Origin: Site-B1 sp963827785
GTDB taxonomy: Bacteria; Bacteroidota; Bacteroidia; Flavobacteriales; Flavobacteriaceae
Length of the DNA stretch: 64,000 nt
Direction: 5' to 3'
Assembly (NCBI GenBank): GCA_963827785.1
Contig: CAWHCT010000041.1
Coordinates: 33,238-97,237, forward strand
The position numbers and the translations under genes are program-made. This document shows, piece after piece, positions 1 through 8,969 of the stretch (position 1 is the first letter of the stretch; the number at the start of each line of letters is the position of its first letter). The notes below the pieces were generated by a model. The model saw only the letters and a list, made by a program, of their open reading frames with translations, was not told where the DNA came from and searched no databases.

Positions 1-1843
1 AATGTTTACATTTTTCTTCATAAAGGTCCTGATTAACGGATTTTCCCTTGTCTAAATAATGTTGCAGCAGCCTGTGAACCATCACGTCCGGGTATCTTCT
101 GATTGGTGAGGTAAAATGTGTATAGTAATCAAAAGCTAAACCATAGTGGCCAATATTATGTGTGGTATATTCTGCCTTACTCATAGTTCTTATGGTTAAG
201 GTATCCACTAGGTTTTGTTCATTTTTACCCACTACATCTGCCAATAACTTATTCAATGAGGCCGTTGTGCTTTTTTTGTCTTTAATGTCCATTTTATATC
301 CAAAGCGGGAGACAAAGGATTGTAAATCGGCTAATTTTGAAATGTCTGGTTCATCATGAACTCTATAAATATAGGTCTTAGAGGGTTTTTGTCTGCCAAT
401 AAATTCGGCAACCTGTTTGTTTGCCAGCAGCATAAATTCTTCAATCAATTTATTAGCATCCATACTGCTCTTAAAATATACTCCAGTAGGATTATTGTCT
501 TTATCCAAATTAAATTTTACTTCGATCTTATCGAAGGATATAGCACCTGCCCTCATCCGCTTTTTTCGAAGTGTTTTGGCTAATTCATTCATTTTTAAAA
601 CCGCGTCAGCAATGTTTTGGCTGGTTTCATAAGTCTCATTAGTTAAGGAGACTTCCTTTGGAATTTTATTGGACTTTGTTTCAATTATCGATTGGGCCTC
701 TTCATAAGCAAATCGAGCATCGCTGTAGATTACTGTTCTTCCGAACCATTTACTTAATACCTCACAACGATCATTTATTTCAAAGATGGCTGAAAATGTA
801 TATTTTTCTTCATTAGGTCTTAATGAACAAGCGCCATTAGATAAAATTTCCGGAAGCATTGGCACTACTCTATCAACCAGGTAAACAGAGGTTGCGCGCT
901 CATATGCTTCATCGTCTAAAACCGTTCCTTCAAGCAAATAGTGGGATACGTCGGCAATATGAACGCCTATTTCGTAATTTCCGTTTTTTAACACCTGAAA
1001 GGACAGAGCATCATCAAAATCCTTAGCATCCTTAGGGTCTATGGTGAAAGTTAGTACTTTCCTTAAATCTCGTCGTTTTGAAATTTCCTCATTTGTAATT
1101 CTTGTATCTAATTTATTCGCATAACTTTCCACTTCTTTAGGAAATTCATAGGGCAAGCCGTATTCTGCAAGAATGGAATGAATTTCTGTATTGTGCTCAC
1201 CTGGTTTTCCAAGAATTTTTAAAACTGCTCCAAAAGGCGAATCTGCATTCTCAGGCCAATCTTCAAGCGAAACCAATACCTTGTCGCCATCTTCTGCTCC
1301 TTTAGTTTTGTTGATGGGAACAAAAATATCTTTATACATCTTTGTGCTGTCAGGAACTACAAATGCATAATTCTTATTTATTTGTATAACACCAACATAG
1401 TCACTTTTAGCTCTCTTTAATACTTGAGTGATCTCTCCTTCCAGCTTTCCGCGTTTCCTGCGTTTATATACATAAACTTCCACCTCATCATTATCCAGGG
1501 CTTTATTAATATTGTTGGATGAAATGAAAATATCTTCTTCAAAATCTTCACAAATAACATAGCCGGAACCTTTTGATGAAATATCTAAAATTCCTGTATG
1601 GTATTCTGTTGTGATAATTATTTTAAACTTACCACGTTCAACTTCCTCTATTTCTTGCTTAGCTTTAAGCTGTTGAAGCTTTTTAATAATTTGATTCCTG
1701 CTGCTTGCATCATCTACCCCTAGTTTAGCAGCTATTTGTTTGTAATTAAAGGACTTATTTTTTTCCTTTTTTAAAATACTTAAGATAGTATTTGTAAGGT
1801 TAGATATGTTGTTAGATCTGCTTCTTTTCTTCTTTCTTGTCAT
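1..1843 (-). CDS. rnr: Ribonuclease R (RNB-family 3'-5' exoribonuclease), C-terminus beyond window
   Basis: Processive 3'-5' exoribonuclease that degrades structured RNA in the cytoplasm. The frame is open from an ATG at 1843 to the window edge, giving 614 codons; the family usually runs to about 700-750 residues, so the C-terminal S1 region lies outside. Seen in order: a Lys/Arg-rich N-terminus, a helix-turn-helix-like segment (about residues 15-60), cold-shock-type beta domains (about 65-200), and the RNB catalytic domain. The metal-binding aspartates are in TIDPKDAKDFDDALS near residue 260, followed by GVHIADVSHYL; the RNB motif TSPIRRYPDVMVHRLL is close to the edge. A TAnnTTTG element (1863-1870) lies just upstream. 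Family assignment is firm; RNase R is preferred over RNase II because of the N-terminal HTH extension. Confidence 0.95.
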   Translation of the reverse strand, partial: MTRKKKRSRSNNISNLTNTILSILKKEKNKSFNYKQIAAKLGVDDASSRNQIIKKLQQLKAKQEIEEVERGKFKIIITTEYHTGILDISSKGSGYVICEDFEEDIFISSNNINKALDNDEVEVYVYKRRKRGKLEGEITQVLKRAKSDYVGVIQINKNYAFVVPDSTKMYKDIFVPINKTKGAEDGDKVLVSLEDWPENADSPFGAVLKILGKPGEHNTEIHSILAEYGLPYEFPKEVESYANKLDTRITNEEISKRRDLRKVLTFTIDPKDAKDFDDALSFQVLKNGNYEIGVHIADVSHYLLEGTVLDDEAYERATSVYLVDRVVPMLPEILSNGACSLRPNEEKYTFSAIFEINDRCEVLSKWFGRTVIYSDARFAYEEAQSIIETKSNKIPKEVSLTNETYETSQNIADAVLKMNELAKTLRKKRMRAGAISFDKIEVKFNLDKDNNPTGVYFKSSMDANKLIEEFMLLANKQVAEFIGRQKPSKTYIYRVHDEPDISKLADLQSFVSRFGYKMDIKDKKSTTASLNKLLADVVGKNEQNLVDTLTIRTMSKAEYTTHNIGHYGLAFDYYTHFTSPIRRYPDVMVHRLLQHYLDKGKSVNQDLYEEKCKH

Positions 1844-1862
1844 TATGGATTATATAATGAAA

Positions 1863-1870
1863 CAAAACTA
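1863..1870 (-). promoter_or_regulatory. Candidate -7 element of the RNase R gene
   Basis: On the minus strand this reads TAGTTTTG, an exact match to the Bacteroidetes -7 consensus TAnnTTTG, 19 bases before the ATG. No convincing TTG -33 box was found. Inference from consensus and position only. Confidence 0.4.
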
Positions 1871-2013
1871 CATTTAAAATATTAATTATATATTTCTAAT
1901 CTAAAAACTTTTAATTAACTTTTTGCTTAAAGTTTTTAACTAAAATATATGCATTTCAACGTCTTCAATGCATTTATAATCAAAAAGATATATTATATTG
2001 TGCTTTTTGTGAG

Positions 2014-2021
2014 TAAATTTG
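2014..2021 (+). promoter_or_regulatory. Candidate -7 element of the YwqK-like gene
   Basis: TAAATTTG matches TAnnTTTG exactly and would place the transcript start near 2028, about 34 bases before the ATG at 2062. A TTG at 1998-2000 is closer than the usual -33 spacing. It forms a divergent pair with the RNase R element. Confidence 0.4.
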
Positions 2022-2061
2022 TAACCAAATTTTACTTAAAATTGACGTCCTATTTATTATT

Positions 2062-2614
2062 ATGGATCGAATTAAAATATTGATAATAGCCTTTTTTGTT
2101 TGCTCTATCCATTGTTTTACTCAGAATGATATTTATACTGAACAGCATGATGATGGGACATACTCCATTGGTAAACGTGATTTGAACGGATACCAGCAAG
2201 GTGAATGGAAAAAATATTACGCAAGCGGAAAGGTATTTATTGTAGCTAATTATATAAATGATACTTTAGAAGGCCCCGTTAAATCCTTTTATAAAAATGG
2301 AATTATTCAAGCTGAAAATGACTATATAGCTGGTAAATTAAATGGTGTATCGAAGCAATATGATATTAAAGGGAAAATAATTCAGAGAGATCTCTTATAA
2401 AAATAATCTTATTTACGGCAACTGTATTTATTATGAAGATGGTGTTATTTATACAGAGCGATATTATAAAAATGGTGTTGTTGACGGTCCTTGTAAAGAT
2501 TATTACGAAAACGGTAAATTACAGCATGAGTATATTATGCGTCCTGATGGTAGTATGAATGATAATATTTGTTACGATAAAAACGGTAAAAAAATTCGCT
2601 GTAACTTCTTTTAA
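2062..2614 (+). pseudogene. YwqK-like / MORN-repeat secreted protein, frameshifted
   Basis: The first reading frame (2062-2400) has a signal peptide (residues 1-20, hydrophobic core LIIAFFVCSIHCF) followed by MORN-like repeats with the pattern G-W-YY-G-. It stops after QRDLL. Reading on in the next frame from about 2396 restores the repeat pattern (YKNNLIYGNCIYYEDG, then YYKNGVVDGPCKDYYENGK) to a TAA at 2612-2614, with no start codon of its own near the junction. Removing one T from the pair at 2395-2396 joins the halves into one protein of about 183 residues. Such proteins are often annotated 'toxin-antitoxin system YwqK family antitoxin', but the function is not established and no toxin gene is adjacent. 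Either a true pseudogene or a base-call error; error is favoured because six other genes here show the same lesion. Confidence 0.75.
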
Positions 2615-3136
2615 ACTCTTCTAAACTTTAATATTACTTTTTTTAGATAATTAACTTTATTAACAAATAATATAATATTATTATTTTCTTTTATTAATTT
2701 AAAAAAAACTTGTTTATTATGATGGCTTGTTAATAGTCGTAATAACTTTTTTGATATTTAGTAGGATTAATAAGTTAATACCTTTTAATGACATTATATG
2801 AACAGGTAAAAATAAACTAACACATTAAAAATTAATTATTTGTGATTAATATTAACAACAGTTAATAACTTAAATTAAGAAGAATTATTTAATAAATTTT
2901 AGATGTTAAAGCTGTTTACTTCTATGTATTTCTGGTTATTAAATTGATAATAATTTTGTAATTTTTAATTAGGTTTTAATATTCTTTTTTTTGATTGATA
3001 ATTAAATTTAATTTTCCAAAAAAAACTTACAAGTATTAATTTAGAGATATTAACAAGTAATGAATAAGATAATGAACAGTAGTATGTTTACAATCCATAA
3101 TTTGTACCTTTATTACTATATTAAAGATTAATTATT
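2615..3136. other. AT-rich intergenic gap, no gene seen
   Basis: About 520 bases, mostly A and T, with many stop codons in all frames. No open frame with coding character, tRNA-like fold or GC-rich hairpin was recognised. It contains many short TTAATTA-type runs. It may hold the rpiB promoter close to 3137, but no exact TAnnTTTG was found there (TAATTTG near 3098-3104 is one base short). Confidence 0.5.
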
Positions 3137-3571
3137 ATGAAAATTTCTATAGGTAATGATCATGCGGGAACTGAATATAAATTTGCTATTTTAGATTATT
3201 TAAAATCCCAAGGTATACACGTAATAAATCATGGAACAGATTCTGATGATTCAGCTGATTATCCGGATTTTATTCATCCTGTTGCAGAAGATGTACAAAT
3301 GAAAAAGGTGGATATGGGAATAATAATTTGCGGAAGTGGTAATGGTGCAAATATGACTGCCAACAAACACAATGGAGTCAGATCTGCTTTATGTTGGACC
3401 AAAGAAATTGCTGCCTTAGCAAGGGAGCATAATAATGCAAATATTTTGAGTATTCCAGCTAGATTTACATCTTTACCACAAGCTATTGATATAACTAAAA
3501 CATTTCTAAATACAAAATTTGAAGGAGGTCGTCATAAGCGTAGAGTTGATAAAATAGATATTTCATGTTAA
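3137..3571 (+). CDS. rpiB: Ribose-5-phosphate isomerase B
   Basis: Interconverts ribose 5-phosphate and ribulose 5-phosphate in the non-oxidative pentose phosphate pathway. At 144 residues it matches the RpiB/LacA family. The substrate loop GNDHAGTEYK is at residues 7-16. The active-site stretch IICGSGNGANMTANKHNGVR (from about residue 62) carries the family cysteine and the anion-hole glycines. AREHNNANIL follows near residue 95. The stop codon is immediately followed by the ATG of the transporter gene, so the two are probably co-transcribed. The assignment is firm. Confidence 0.95.
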   Translation: MKISIGNDHAGTEYKFAILDYLKSQGIHVINHGTDSDDSADYPDFIHPVAEDVQMKKVDMGIIICGSGNGANMTANKHNGVRSALCWTKEIAALAREHNNANILSIPARFTSLPQAIDITKTFLNTKFEGGRHKRRVDKIDISC

Positions 3572-4489
3572 ATGGCTCATTCGCATACCAATAATCATTC
3601 TCATTCACACAAAGATTTAAAAGGAAGAAATCTTTTAATATCTATACTTCTCAATATACTTATAACAGCCTCACAAGTTATTGGTGGCTTAGCCTCCGGA
3701 AGTTTAGCTCTTTTAAGCGATGCTCTGCATAACTTTAGCGATGTTCTATCTTTAGTTATAAGCTACTTAGCTAATTTATTAGCGGGAAAAGATGCGTCCT
3801 TCAATAAGACATTTGGGTATAAAAGAGCTGAGATACTTGCAGCCTTTATAAATGCGTCTACATTGATAATAGTTGCCGTCCTATTAATTATTGAAGCTAT
3901 TAAGCGATTTTATAATCCTGAAGAAATTGAATCTAATCTTGTAATTTGGTTATCATTAATTGCTATTCTTGGCAATGGTTTTAGCGTTCTTTTACTACAA
4001 AAGGACTCAAAAGTTAATATGAATATGCGTTCAGCTTATTTGCATTTACTCACTGATATGTTAGCCTCAGTTGCAGTACTTATCGGAGGACTATTAATGA
4101 AATATTATGAAATATTCTGGGTGGATAGTTTATTGACACTGTTAATTGCTTTATACCTTATCTGGGTTGGATATGATCTTTTTAAAGACTCGTTTAAAGT
4201 GCTTATGCTGTTTACCCCAACTGATCTTCAAATTCAAGATATTGTTACTGAGTTGAGTGTTATTAATGATATAAAAAATGTTCATCATATTCATGTGTGG
4301 CAATTAAATGAGGAAGAAACTCATTTTGAAGCTCATATAGATTTTAAGAGTGACATCAGACTATCTGAATTTGATGAAGTTTTAAATAAAATAGAAGACA
4401 TTTTATATCATAAATTTCAAATAAATCACGTCAATATTCAACCTGAATTTGGTAAATGTGATAGCAAAGAAGTAATTGTACAGGATTAA
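3572..4489 (+). CDS. Cation diffusion facilitator family transporter (CzcD/ZitB-like)
   Basis: Proton-coupled exporter of divalent metal, most likely zinc, in the inner membrane. The 305 residues begin with a histidine-rich metal-binding tail (MAHSHTNNHSHSHKD), then six predicted membrane helices (about 20-215). The two metal-site helices are visible: HNFSDVLS near residue 53 and HLLTDMLAS near residue 163, giving the HxxxD pairs typical of zinc CDFs. A cytoplasmic ferredoxin-like domain (from about 220) contains HHIHVWQL. The ATG directly abuts the rpiB stop and the next gene starts 2 bases after this stop, suggesting one transcript. Metal specificity is inferred from family. Confidence 0.92.
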   Translation: MAHSHTNNHSHSHKDLKGRNLLISILLNILITASQVIGGLASGSLALLSDALHNFSDVLSLVISYLANLLAGKDASFNKTFGYKRAEILAAFINASTLIIVAVLLIIEAIKRFYNPEEIESNLVIWLSLIAILGNGFSVLLLQKDSKVNMNMRSAYLHLLTDMLASVAVLIGGLLMKYYEIFWVDSLLTLLIALYLIWVGYDLFKDSFKVLMLFTPTDLQIQDIVTELSVINDIKNVHHIHVWQLNEEETHFEAHIDFKSDIRLSEFDEVLNKIEDILYHKFQINHVNIQPEFGKCDSKEVIVQD

Positions 4490-4491
4490 AT

Positions 4492-4935
4492 ATGATATCA
4501 ATAACCGTAAAACCTTATAAAGACCTTAGTATTGATGAACTTTACAGTTTGCTGAGATTGCGAAGCGAAGTGTTTGTTGTGGAGCAGAACTGTGTGTATC
4601 AAGATATGGATGAAAAGGATAAAAAAGCGATTCATATTTTAGGATTAAACAATAAGGAAATTGTGGCCTATGCACGAATATTTAAGCCGGGAGATTATTT
4701 TAAGGAGGCTAGTATTGGAAGGGTTGTAGTCAGTCAAAAAGAAAGAGGATCCGGTTTAGGTTACAAAATAATGAACGCCTCAATTAAAGCTGTTCAGGAT
4801 GAATTTCAGGAATACAATATCAAAGTTTCAGCGCAAAAATATTTAAAGAAATTCTACAATAATTTAGGATTTAAGCAGGTAGGAGAGGAGTACCTTGAAG
4901 ATGGCATACCTCATATTGCGATGATTAAAAATTAA
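4492..4935 (+). CDS. ElaA-like GNAT-family N-acetyltransferase
   Basis: A 147-residue single-domain GNAT protein of the ElaA type, expected to use acetyl-CoA; the acceptor is unknown. The ElaA-like opening is LYSLLRLRSEVFVVEQNC (residues 17-34), followed by the acetyl-CoA pyrophosphate loop RVVVSQKERGSGLGYKIM near residue 77 and a C-terminal FYNNLGFKQVGEEY. It starts 2 bases after the CDF transporter stop, so it belongs to the same run of genes. Its last 4 bases overlap the end of a small gene on the opposite strand. Confidence 0.88.
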   Translation: MISITVKPYKDLSIDELYSLLRLRSEVFVVEQNCVYQDMDEKDKKAIHILGLNNKEIVAYARIFKPGDYFKEASIGRVVVSQKERGSGLGYKIMNASIKAVQDEFQEYNIKVSAQKYLKKFYNNLGFKQVGEEYLEDGIPHIAMIKN

Positions 4936-5099
4936 AAGAAAACAGACTTTACCACGACAATAAGAATTATTAAAACTAACATAAATAAACTTCCCAACAT
5001 ATAATTCAAGTAAGGGTCATCATGTAAAATATCTGAAAACGAACGATTTTTTCTATAAAACAACCACAAAACAAAAGCGCCGGGAATTGCTAAACCCAT
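4932..5099 (-). CDS. Small predicted membrane protein, 55 residues
   Basis: An ATG at 5099 opens 55 codons ending in TAA at 4932-4934. It starts only 2 bases after the stop of the OmpA-domain gene upstream and fills the gap to the convergent acetyltransferase exactly. The product has a hydrophobic segment at residues 3-15 (LAIPGAFVLWLFY), a polar middle (RKNRSFSDILHDDPYLN) and a strong second membrane helix (about 34-53). Charge pattern, codon use and tight spacing make it look like a real gene. No family was recognised. It could help assemble or anchor the OmpA-like protein, but that is only positional inference. Confidence 0.6.
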   Translation of the reverse strand: MGLAIPGAFVLWLFYRKNRSFSDILHDDPYLNYMLGSLFMLVLIILIVVVKSVFF

Positions 5100-5101
5100 G
5101 A

Positions 5102-5935
5102 TTAATTCTTTTTATTAGCCACATAAGTAATTAAGATCTCTACGCGTCTGTCATATTTAGGGTCACCACCAAGAGGGAATTTTCTGCGCATGCCAACATA
5201 TTTCATTCGTTTTTTATCAACCCCTTTTTTAGCCAAGTAATCATAAACATATTTAGCTCTGGCTACCGACAAATTTCGCTGTTTTGTTTTTCTATCAACA
5301 GCGTCTCTGCTGTTTTGAGTACAGCAAACATGTCCTTGAATAGTAAAATATAATTCCTTTCTTTTTACCAGAGTATCAGCAATTCGTTTTAAAACCTTAA
5401 CAGAATTAGGAGTGAGATAGCTATATCCGGTTTTGAACAATAGTTTATCTAAGGTTACTTTATCACCCTTTTTTAACTCAGTACTGTAGATCGTTTTTTT
5501 ACCTTCAACAGGCTCCTGAACAACCTTTTCTTCAATTTTTGGCACGACAATAATTTCAACCTTCCTGTTTAATCCACGAATCTTGTTGATATCGTCCTCC
5601 TTAACTATTTTCAATAAAATTTCTCCCTTTCCATCTACATTCGTTATGAGTCTCTCATCAATTTCATTGTTTGAAAAAATAGCTTTTATTGAATTTGCCC
5701 TGTTTTGAGATAAAACCAAATTATAGGAATTGCTACCTCTGTCATCACAAAAACCATAAATAGAAATTTTTTCTATGTCTATATCGTGAAGGTTTTGTAT
5801 AAATAATAATAGCCTGTTTTCTTCAGTTCCAGGAACATCATATTTGTCGGTTTCAAAATAGACCTCATGGATCAGCTCGTTTTGAGCCAAGGAGATTTGA
5901 GTGAATAATATGAATAATAATACCAGTTTCTTCAT
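5102..5935 (-). CDS. Secreted protein with two tandem OmpA-like domains
   Basis: The ATG at 5935 starts a clear signal peptide (MKKLVLLFILFTQISLAQ); the longer frame from TTG at 5944 adds only three residues. Two OmpA-like peptidoglycan-binding modules follow. The first (about residues 25-130) has GFCDDRGSNSYNLVLSQNRA and ends NRKVEIIV. The second (about 160-275) has GHVCCTQ, SVARAKYVYDYLAKKGV and DRRVEILI. The conserved Asp and Arg that contact diaminopimelate are present in both (LSQNRA/NRKVE and LSVARA/DRRVE). No beta-barrel precedes them, so this is a soluble periplasmic or outer-membrane-associated wall-binding protein. Two such modules in a 277-residue protein is less common than a single C-terminal one. 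Confidence 0.85.
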   Translation of the reverse strand: MKKLVLLFILFTQISLAQNELIHEVYFETDKYDVPGTEENRLLLFIQNLHDIDIEKISIYGFCDDRGSNSYNLVLSQNRANSIKAIFSNNEIDERLITNVDGKGEILLKIVKEDDINKIRGLNRKVEIIVVPKIEEKVVQEPVEGKKTIYSTELKKGDKVTLDKLLFKTGYSYLTPNSVKVLKRIADTLVKRKELYFTIQGHVCCTQNSRDAVDRKTKQRNLSVARAKYVYDYLAKKGVDKKRMKYVGMRRKFPLGGDPKYDRRVEILITYVANKKN

Positions 5936-6015
5936 TAAAACCAAGTTGAAAATAATCTGTAAATATAACTTTTTTTATATCTCAAAGGTAGTGCCATAAT
6001 TGGTATGCCCAGTAA

Positions 6016-7647
6016 TTATTTCAAATAACCGTTATACTTTATAGGATTATTTAGTATTTCAGTGGCTTTTTTAATTTCAGGATTATACTCGGCGTAATAA
6101 TCATAAAGCCCTTCCCTGTAAACGTATCTTTTAACGATCTCATCTGAAAGCAATGAAGACAACTGCGTTTTTTGATCATCAATAATTTTGCTTTTATACG
6201 CATTTAAATGCTCCATTAGTTCATTATAATCAGATTCAATACTTGTATTGAGCTCCTCTTCTTTTGCCATATCAAAAGCAGAGCCTAATGCTTTTTCTGT
6301 TTTTGTTTCAAATGAAAACCGGTTCTTCTTTAGGTAGTTTTTAAAATCTTTAAAATCAGAATCGCTAAATCTAAAAGAACTTATATCGTTTATTTTATGG
6401 CCATAATAATATTTAGTGGCATAGTCGAAAATATAATTTTCGTTCATGATCGCTTTTGTGATTGAGCTGTTTTTGGTAATTTCCAGTTCCACATCCGGAG
6501 CCACACCACCACCATCATAAACTTTTCGACCATTTTTTGTCTTAAATTCATTGTACTGTTTAATTTTAACAGCCTTACCCTCCTCATCTCTGTTCCAGTA
6601 ATCCAAGGCCTGAATACAACGCCCGGAAGGGGTGTAATACCTTGAAATGGTTATTTTGATCTGAGTGCCATAAACAAGTTGTTTTGGACGTTGAACCAGT
6701 CCTTTACCAAAACTTCTGGCACCAACAATCACAGCCCTGTCCAGATCTTGAAGTGCACCCGAAACAATTTCACTCGCAGAAGCACTGCGGTCATTAATTA
6801 GTACGACAACCGGAATTTCCAAATCTATTGGATCTCGATTGGTATAATAAGTTTTATTGTATTTACTAACCTTGGATTTTGTAGTAACAACTAATTGGCC
6901 TTTTGGAACAAATATATTTGTAACATTAACAGCCTCCTGCAATAAACCACCGGGATTTCCCCTTAGGTCCAAGATTATTTTTTCTGCCCCATCTGCTTTT
7001 AACTCCCTTAAAGCTTCAATAGTTTCTGAGGATGCTTTACTATTGAATTTACTTAAAACAATATATCCGACTTCGTTTCCAATCATGGAATAATGAGGAA
7101 CCGCTTTTATCTGAACCTCTTCTCTTGTTATTTTTGTAGTATAGCTCTCACCTTGTCTTATATATTCAATTTCTGTAGATGAGCCGGGAGATCCTTTTAT
7201 CAGGTCAGATGCATTTTCTTTAAAATCGGCAACTTTAATATTTCCAATTCTTATAATTTCATCCCCCGCTTTTAATCCCGCCTTATCAGCCGGATAATCC
7301 TTATAAGGCTCCACTATTATCAACTTATCCTTTTTTATTTGGACTCTTGCGCCTATTCCGGTATAATCACCGGTATTATTGATCCTTGCCGCCTCAACAT
7401 CCTGCTCGTTTAGGAAAGTTGTATACGGATCCAGGTCTCTTAACATATTCTTTATAGCGGTATCCATTAAATCACCGGGATTGGTTTCATCAACATAATT
7501 CATATTCAACTCTTTGAATAAGGTTGTGAATATCTCCAGTTGTTTTGCTATTTCAAAAAAATCGCTTTTGAATGCAGTTCCTGTAAAAAAGACAGTCAAT
7601 GCTAAAACAGGAATCAATATTCTTTTTTTCAATTTATTAAGCTTCAT
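6016..7647 (-). CDS. C-terminal processing peptidase (S41 family, CtpA/Prc)
   Basis: A 543-residue periplasmic serine protease with a Ser-Lys dyad that trims or degrades envelope proteins. Seen in order: signal or anchor helix (residues 8-25), a short N-domain, a PDZ domain (about 90-175, YPADKAGLKAGDEIIRIG), and the S41 core. The core contains DLRGNPGGLL, the nucleophile in NDRSASASEIVSGALQD and the lysine in GARSFGKGLVQ. The C-terminal 150 residues are charged and helical. Its ATG overlaps the stop of the DUF4349 gene by 4 bases (ATGA), which implies translational coupling. The frame is intact and family assignment is firm. Confidence 0.93.
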   Translation of the reverse strand: MKLNKLKKRILIPVLALTVFFTGTAFKSDFFEIAKQLEIFTTLFKELNMNYVDETNPGDLMDTAIKNMLRDLDPYTTFLNEQDVEAARINNTGDYTGIGARVQIKKDKLIIVEPYKDYPADKAGLKAGDEIIRIGNIKVADFKENASDLIKGSPGSSTEIEYIRQGESYTTKITREEVQIKAVPHYSMIGNEVGYIVLSKFNSKASSETIEALRELKADGAEKIILDLRGNPGGLLQEAVNVTNIFVPKGQLVVTTKSKVSKYNKTYYTNRDPIDLEIPVVVLINDRSASASEIVSGALQDLDRAVIVGARSFGKGLVQRPKQLVYGTQIKITISRYYTPSGRCIQALDYWNRDEEGKAVKIKQYNEFKTKNGRKVYDGGGVAPDVELEITKNSSITKAIMNENYIFDYATKYYYGHKINDISSFRFSDSDFKDFKNYLKKNRFSFETKTEKALGSAFDMAKEEELNTSIESDYNELMEHLNAYKSKIIDDQKTQLSSLLSDEIVKRYVYREGLYDYYAEYNPEIKKATEILNNPIKYNGYLK

Positions 7648-8462
7648 TTCGTTTGTTTTTTAATATACCATCTTCTAATTACGAAGAACATAATAATCAG
7701 CATCAATATAAATGGCCAAATGTGCAATATCCCAAGGAAGAAAAAAGATAAACCGTTAAATCCAGATTTCATAGCATTCCACATTTTAGTTCCATAAGAA
7801 ACTGTAACACCACTCTCTGATGTGGTTTTATAAAATTCGACATTTAAAGTGCTTAATGAGACTTTGTTTTGTAAATATTTCAATCGCCCCTGTTTGGCTT
7901 CAATTTCTTCTCTTATGTTTGACAATTCTCTTTCAATCTCCAGAATTTCTTTTACGTTCTTTGCTTTTAACAATAGCTCCAGATAGCGTTTTTCAAGAGT
8001 CTGTTTTGCTTTTAAACGCGCTTCAAGATCTATAAATTCTTCGGTGACATCTTTTGATGAAATGCGCTTGGTGTCAAAAAACACCACATGACTACTAATT
8101 GAATCTATGGTTTTTTGAAAATTATCTGTTGGAATTCTAATTATTAGATTTCGTGAAATCCGATTATATGATTTATTGGAATTATCATCTTGTATAAAAC
8201 CATTATTTTGCTTTACATAACGGATAATTTCATTGTAAGTCTTATCAAGATCTTGTGTTTCAAATCGCAAAAAAGACTCCTTGATCAATCTTTGGTCCAG
8301 GTCTTCATTTGATATGGGAACCGAACTAGACCCTTTGTGTACTTCCTCAATGGAAACTGCCTCCATATCACTATAGTTGACTTCCGGTTCACTGGTATCA
8401 GAAGAACTTGTAGAACACGCTAAAGGAATAATATAAAGAAAAAGAAGTATAAATAATCTCAT
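7644..8462 (-). CDS. DUF4349 domain lipoprotein
   Basis: 272 residues. An N-terminal lipoprotein signal ends at the lipobox LACS (cysteine near residue 16), followed by a Ser-rich linker. The DUF4349 region includes a long heptad-like coiled coil (about 145-200, rich in K, E and L: LEARLKAKQTLEKRYLELLL). A C-terminal membrane helix (about 238-262) has the tail RRWYIKKQTK. A protein with both a lipid anchor and an inner-membrane helix would span the periplasm. No molecular function is known for the family. It overlaps the protease gene downstream (ATGA) and follows rnpA after 17 bases, so it is likely part of a three-gene transcript. Confidence 0.82.
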   Translation of the reverse strand: MRLFILLFLYIIPLACSTSSSDTSEPEVNYSDMEAVSIEEVHKGSSSVPISNEDLDQRLIKESFLRFETQDLDKTYNEIIRYVKQNNGFIQDDNSNKSYNRISRNLIIRIPTDNFQKTIDSISSHVVFFDTKRISSKDVTEEFIDLEARLKAKQTLEKRYLELLLKAKNVKEILEIERELSNIREEIEAKQGRLKYLQNKVSLSTLNVEFYKTTSESGVTVSYGTKMWNAMKSGFNGLSFFFLGILHIWPFILMLIIMFFVIRRWYIKKQTK

Positions 8463-8479
8463 TAATTTAATGATATAGG

Positions 8480-8839
8480 TTACGAAATTTTGTTTAATAG
8501 TTTAGAAAATAACGCTTGAGTTTTTTCACTAACTAATTTATAATCAGGCAAATCTTGGCCAATATATAGAATCATTAACGCATAACCCGAAATATTGTTA
8601 TCTATTAACATTTTTTTATTATGCCTGTAGGCTTCTCGCATCAATCGTTTTATTCTATTTCTGTCAACAGCTCTTTTAAAATTCTTTTTACTCACCGAAA
8701 CGCCTACTTTATTTGGATTACCTGTGCTTATATAAATTAATCTTAGTGGATATGCAGACAAAGCCTGACCTTCACCAAAAAGTTTTTCTATTAGCTTTTT
8801 GCTTTTAAGTTTGTTGTTTTTTGAATAAGACAGATCCAT
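8480..8839 (-). CDS. rnpA: Ribonuclease P protein component
   Basis: Basic protein partner of RNase P RNA, needed for 5' maturation of tRNAs. 119 residues, the usual size. The RNR motif is in NFKRAVDRNRIKRLMREAYR (about residues 53-72), and the N-terminal LKSKKLIEKLFGEG and RLIYIS match the substrate-binding cleft strands. The usual partner rpmH is not adjacent; instead DUF4349 and a C-terminal protease follow. A TAnnTTTG element sits 13 bases upstream, so the leader is very short. Confidence 0.95.
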   Translation of the reverse strand: MDLSYSKNNKLKSKKLIEKLFGEGQALSAYPLRLIYISTGNPNKVGVSVSKKNFKRAVDRNRIKRLMREAYRHNKKMLIDNNISGYALMILYIGQDLPDYKLVSEKTQALFSKLLNKIS

Positions 8840-8852
8840 ACCAACAAGAATA

Positions 8853-8860
8853 CAAAAATA
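8853..8860 (-). promoter_or_regulatory. Candidate -7 element of the rnpA transcript
   Basis: Reads TATTTTTG on the minus strand, an exact TAnnTTTG, and would give a leader of only about 7 bases before the rnpA ATG. No good -33 TTG at normal spacing. Confidence 0.35.
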
Positions 8861-8969
8861 TGACTTAACTCAATTACTTGGTGTTGAAAAGTTGAGTGAT
8901 AATAATCATATTTTGTAAATTTAAATTCAGTTAAATTAACAGATTGTATCAATATTTAATTCTTGATTT

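Noticed and set aside
2062..2614. Programmed ribosomal frameshifting as a cause of the broken genes
   Set aside because: No slippery heptamer with downstream structure was seen, and seven unrelated genes would all need it; nine of ten events have the same insertion sign.
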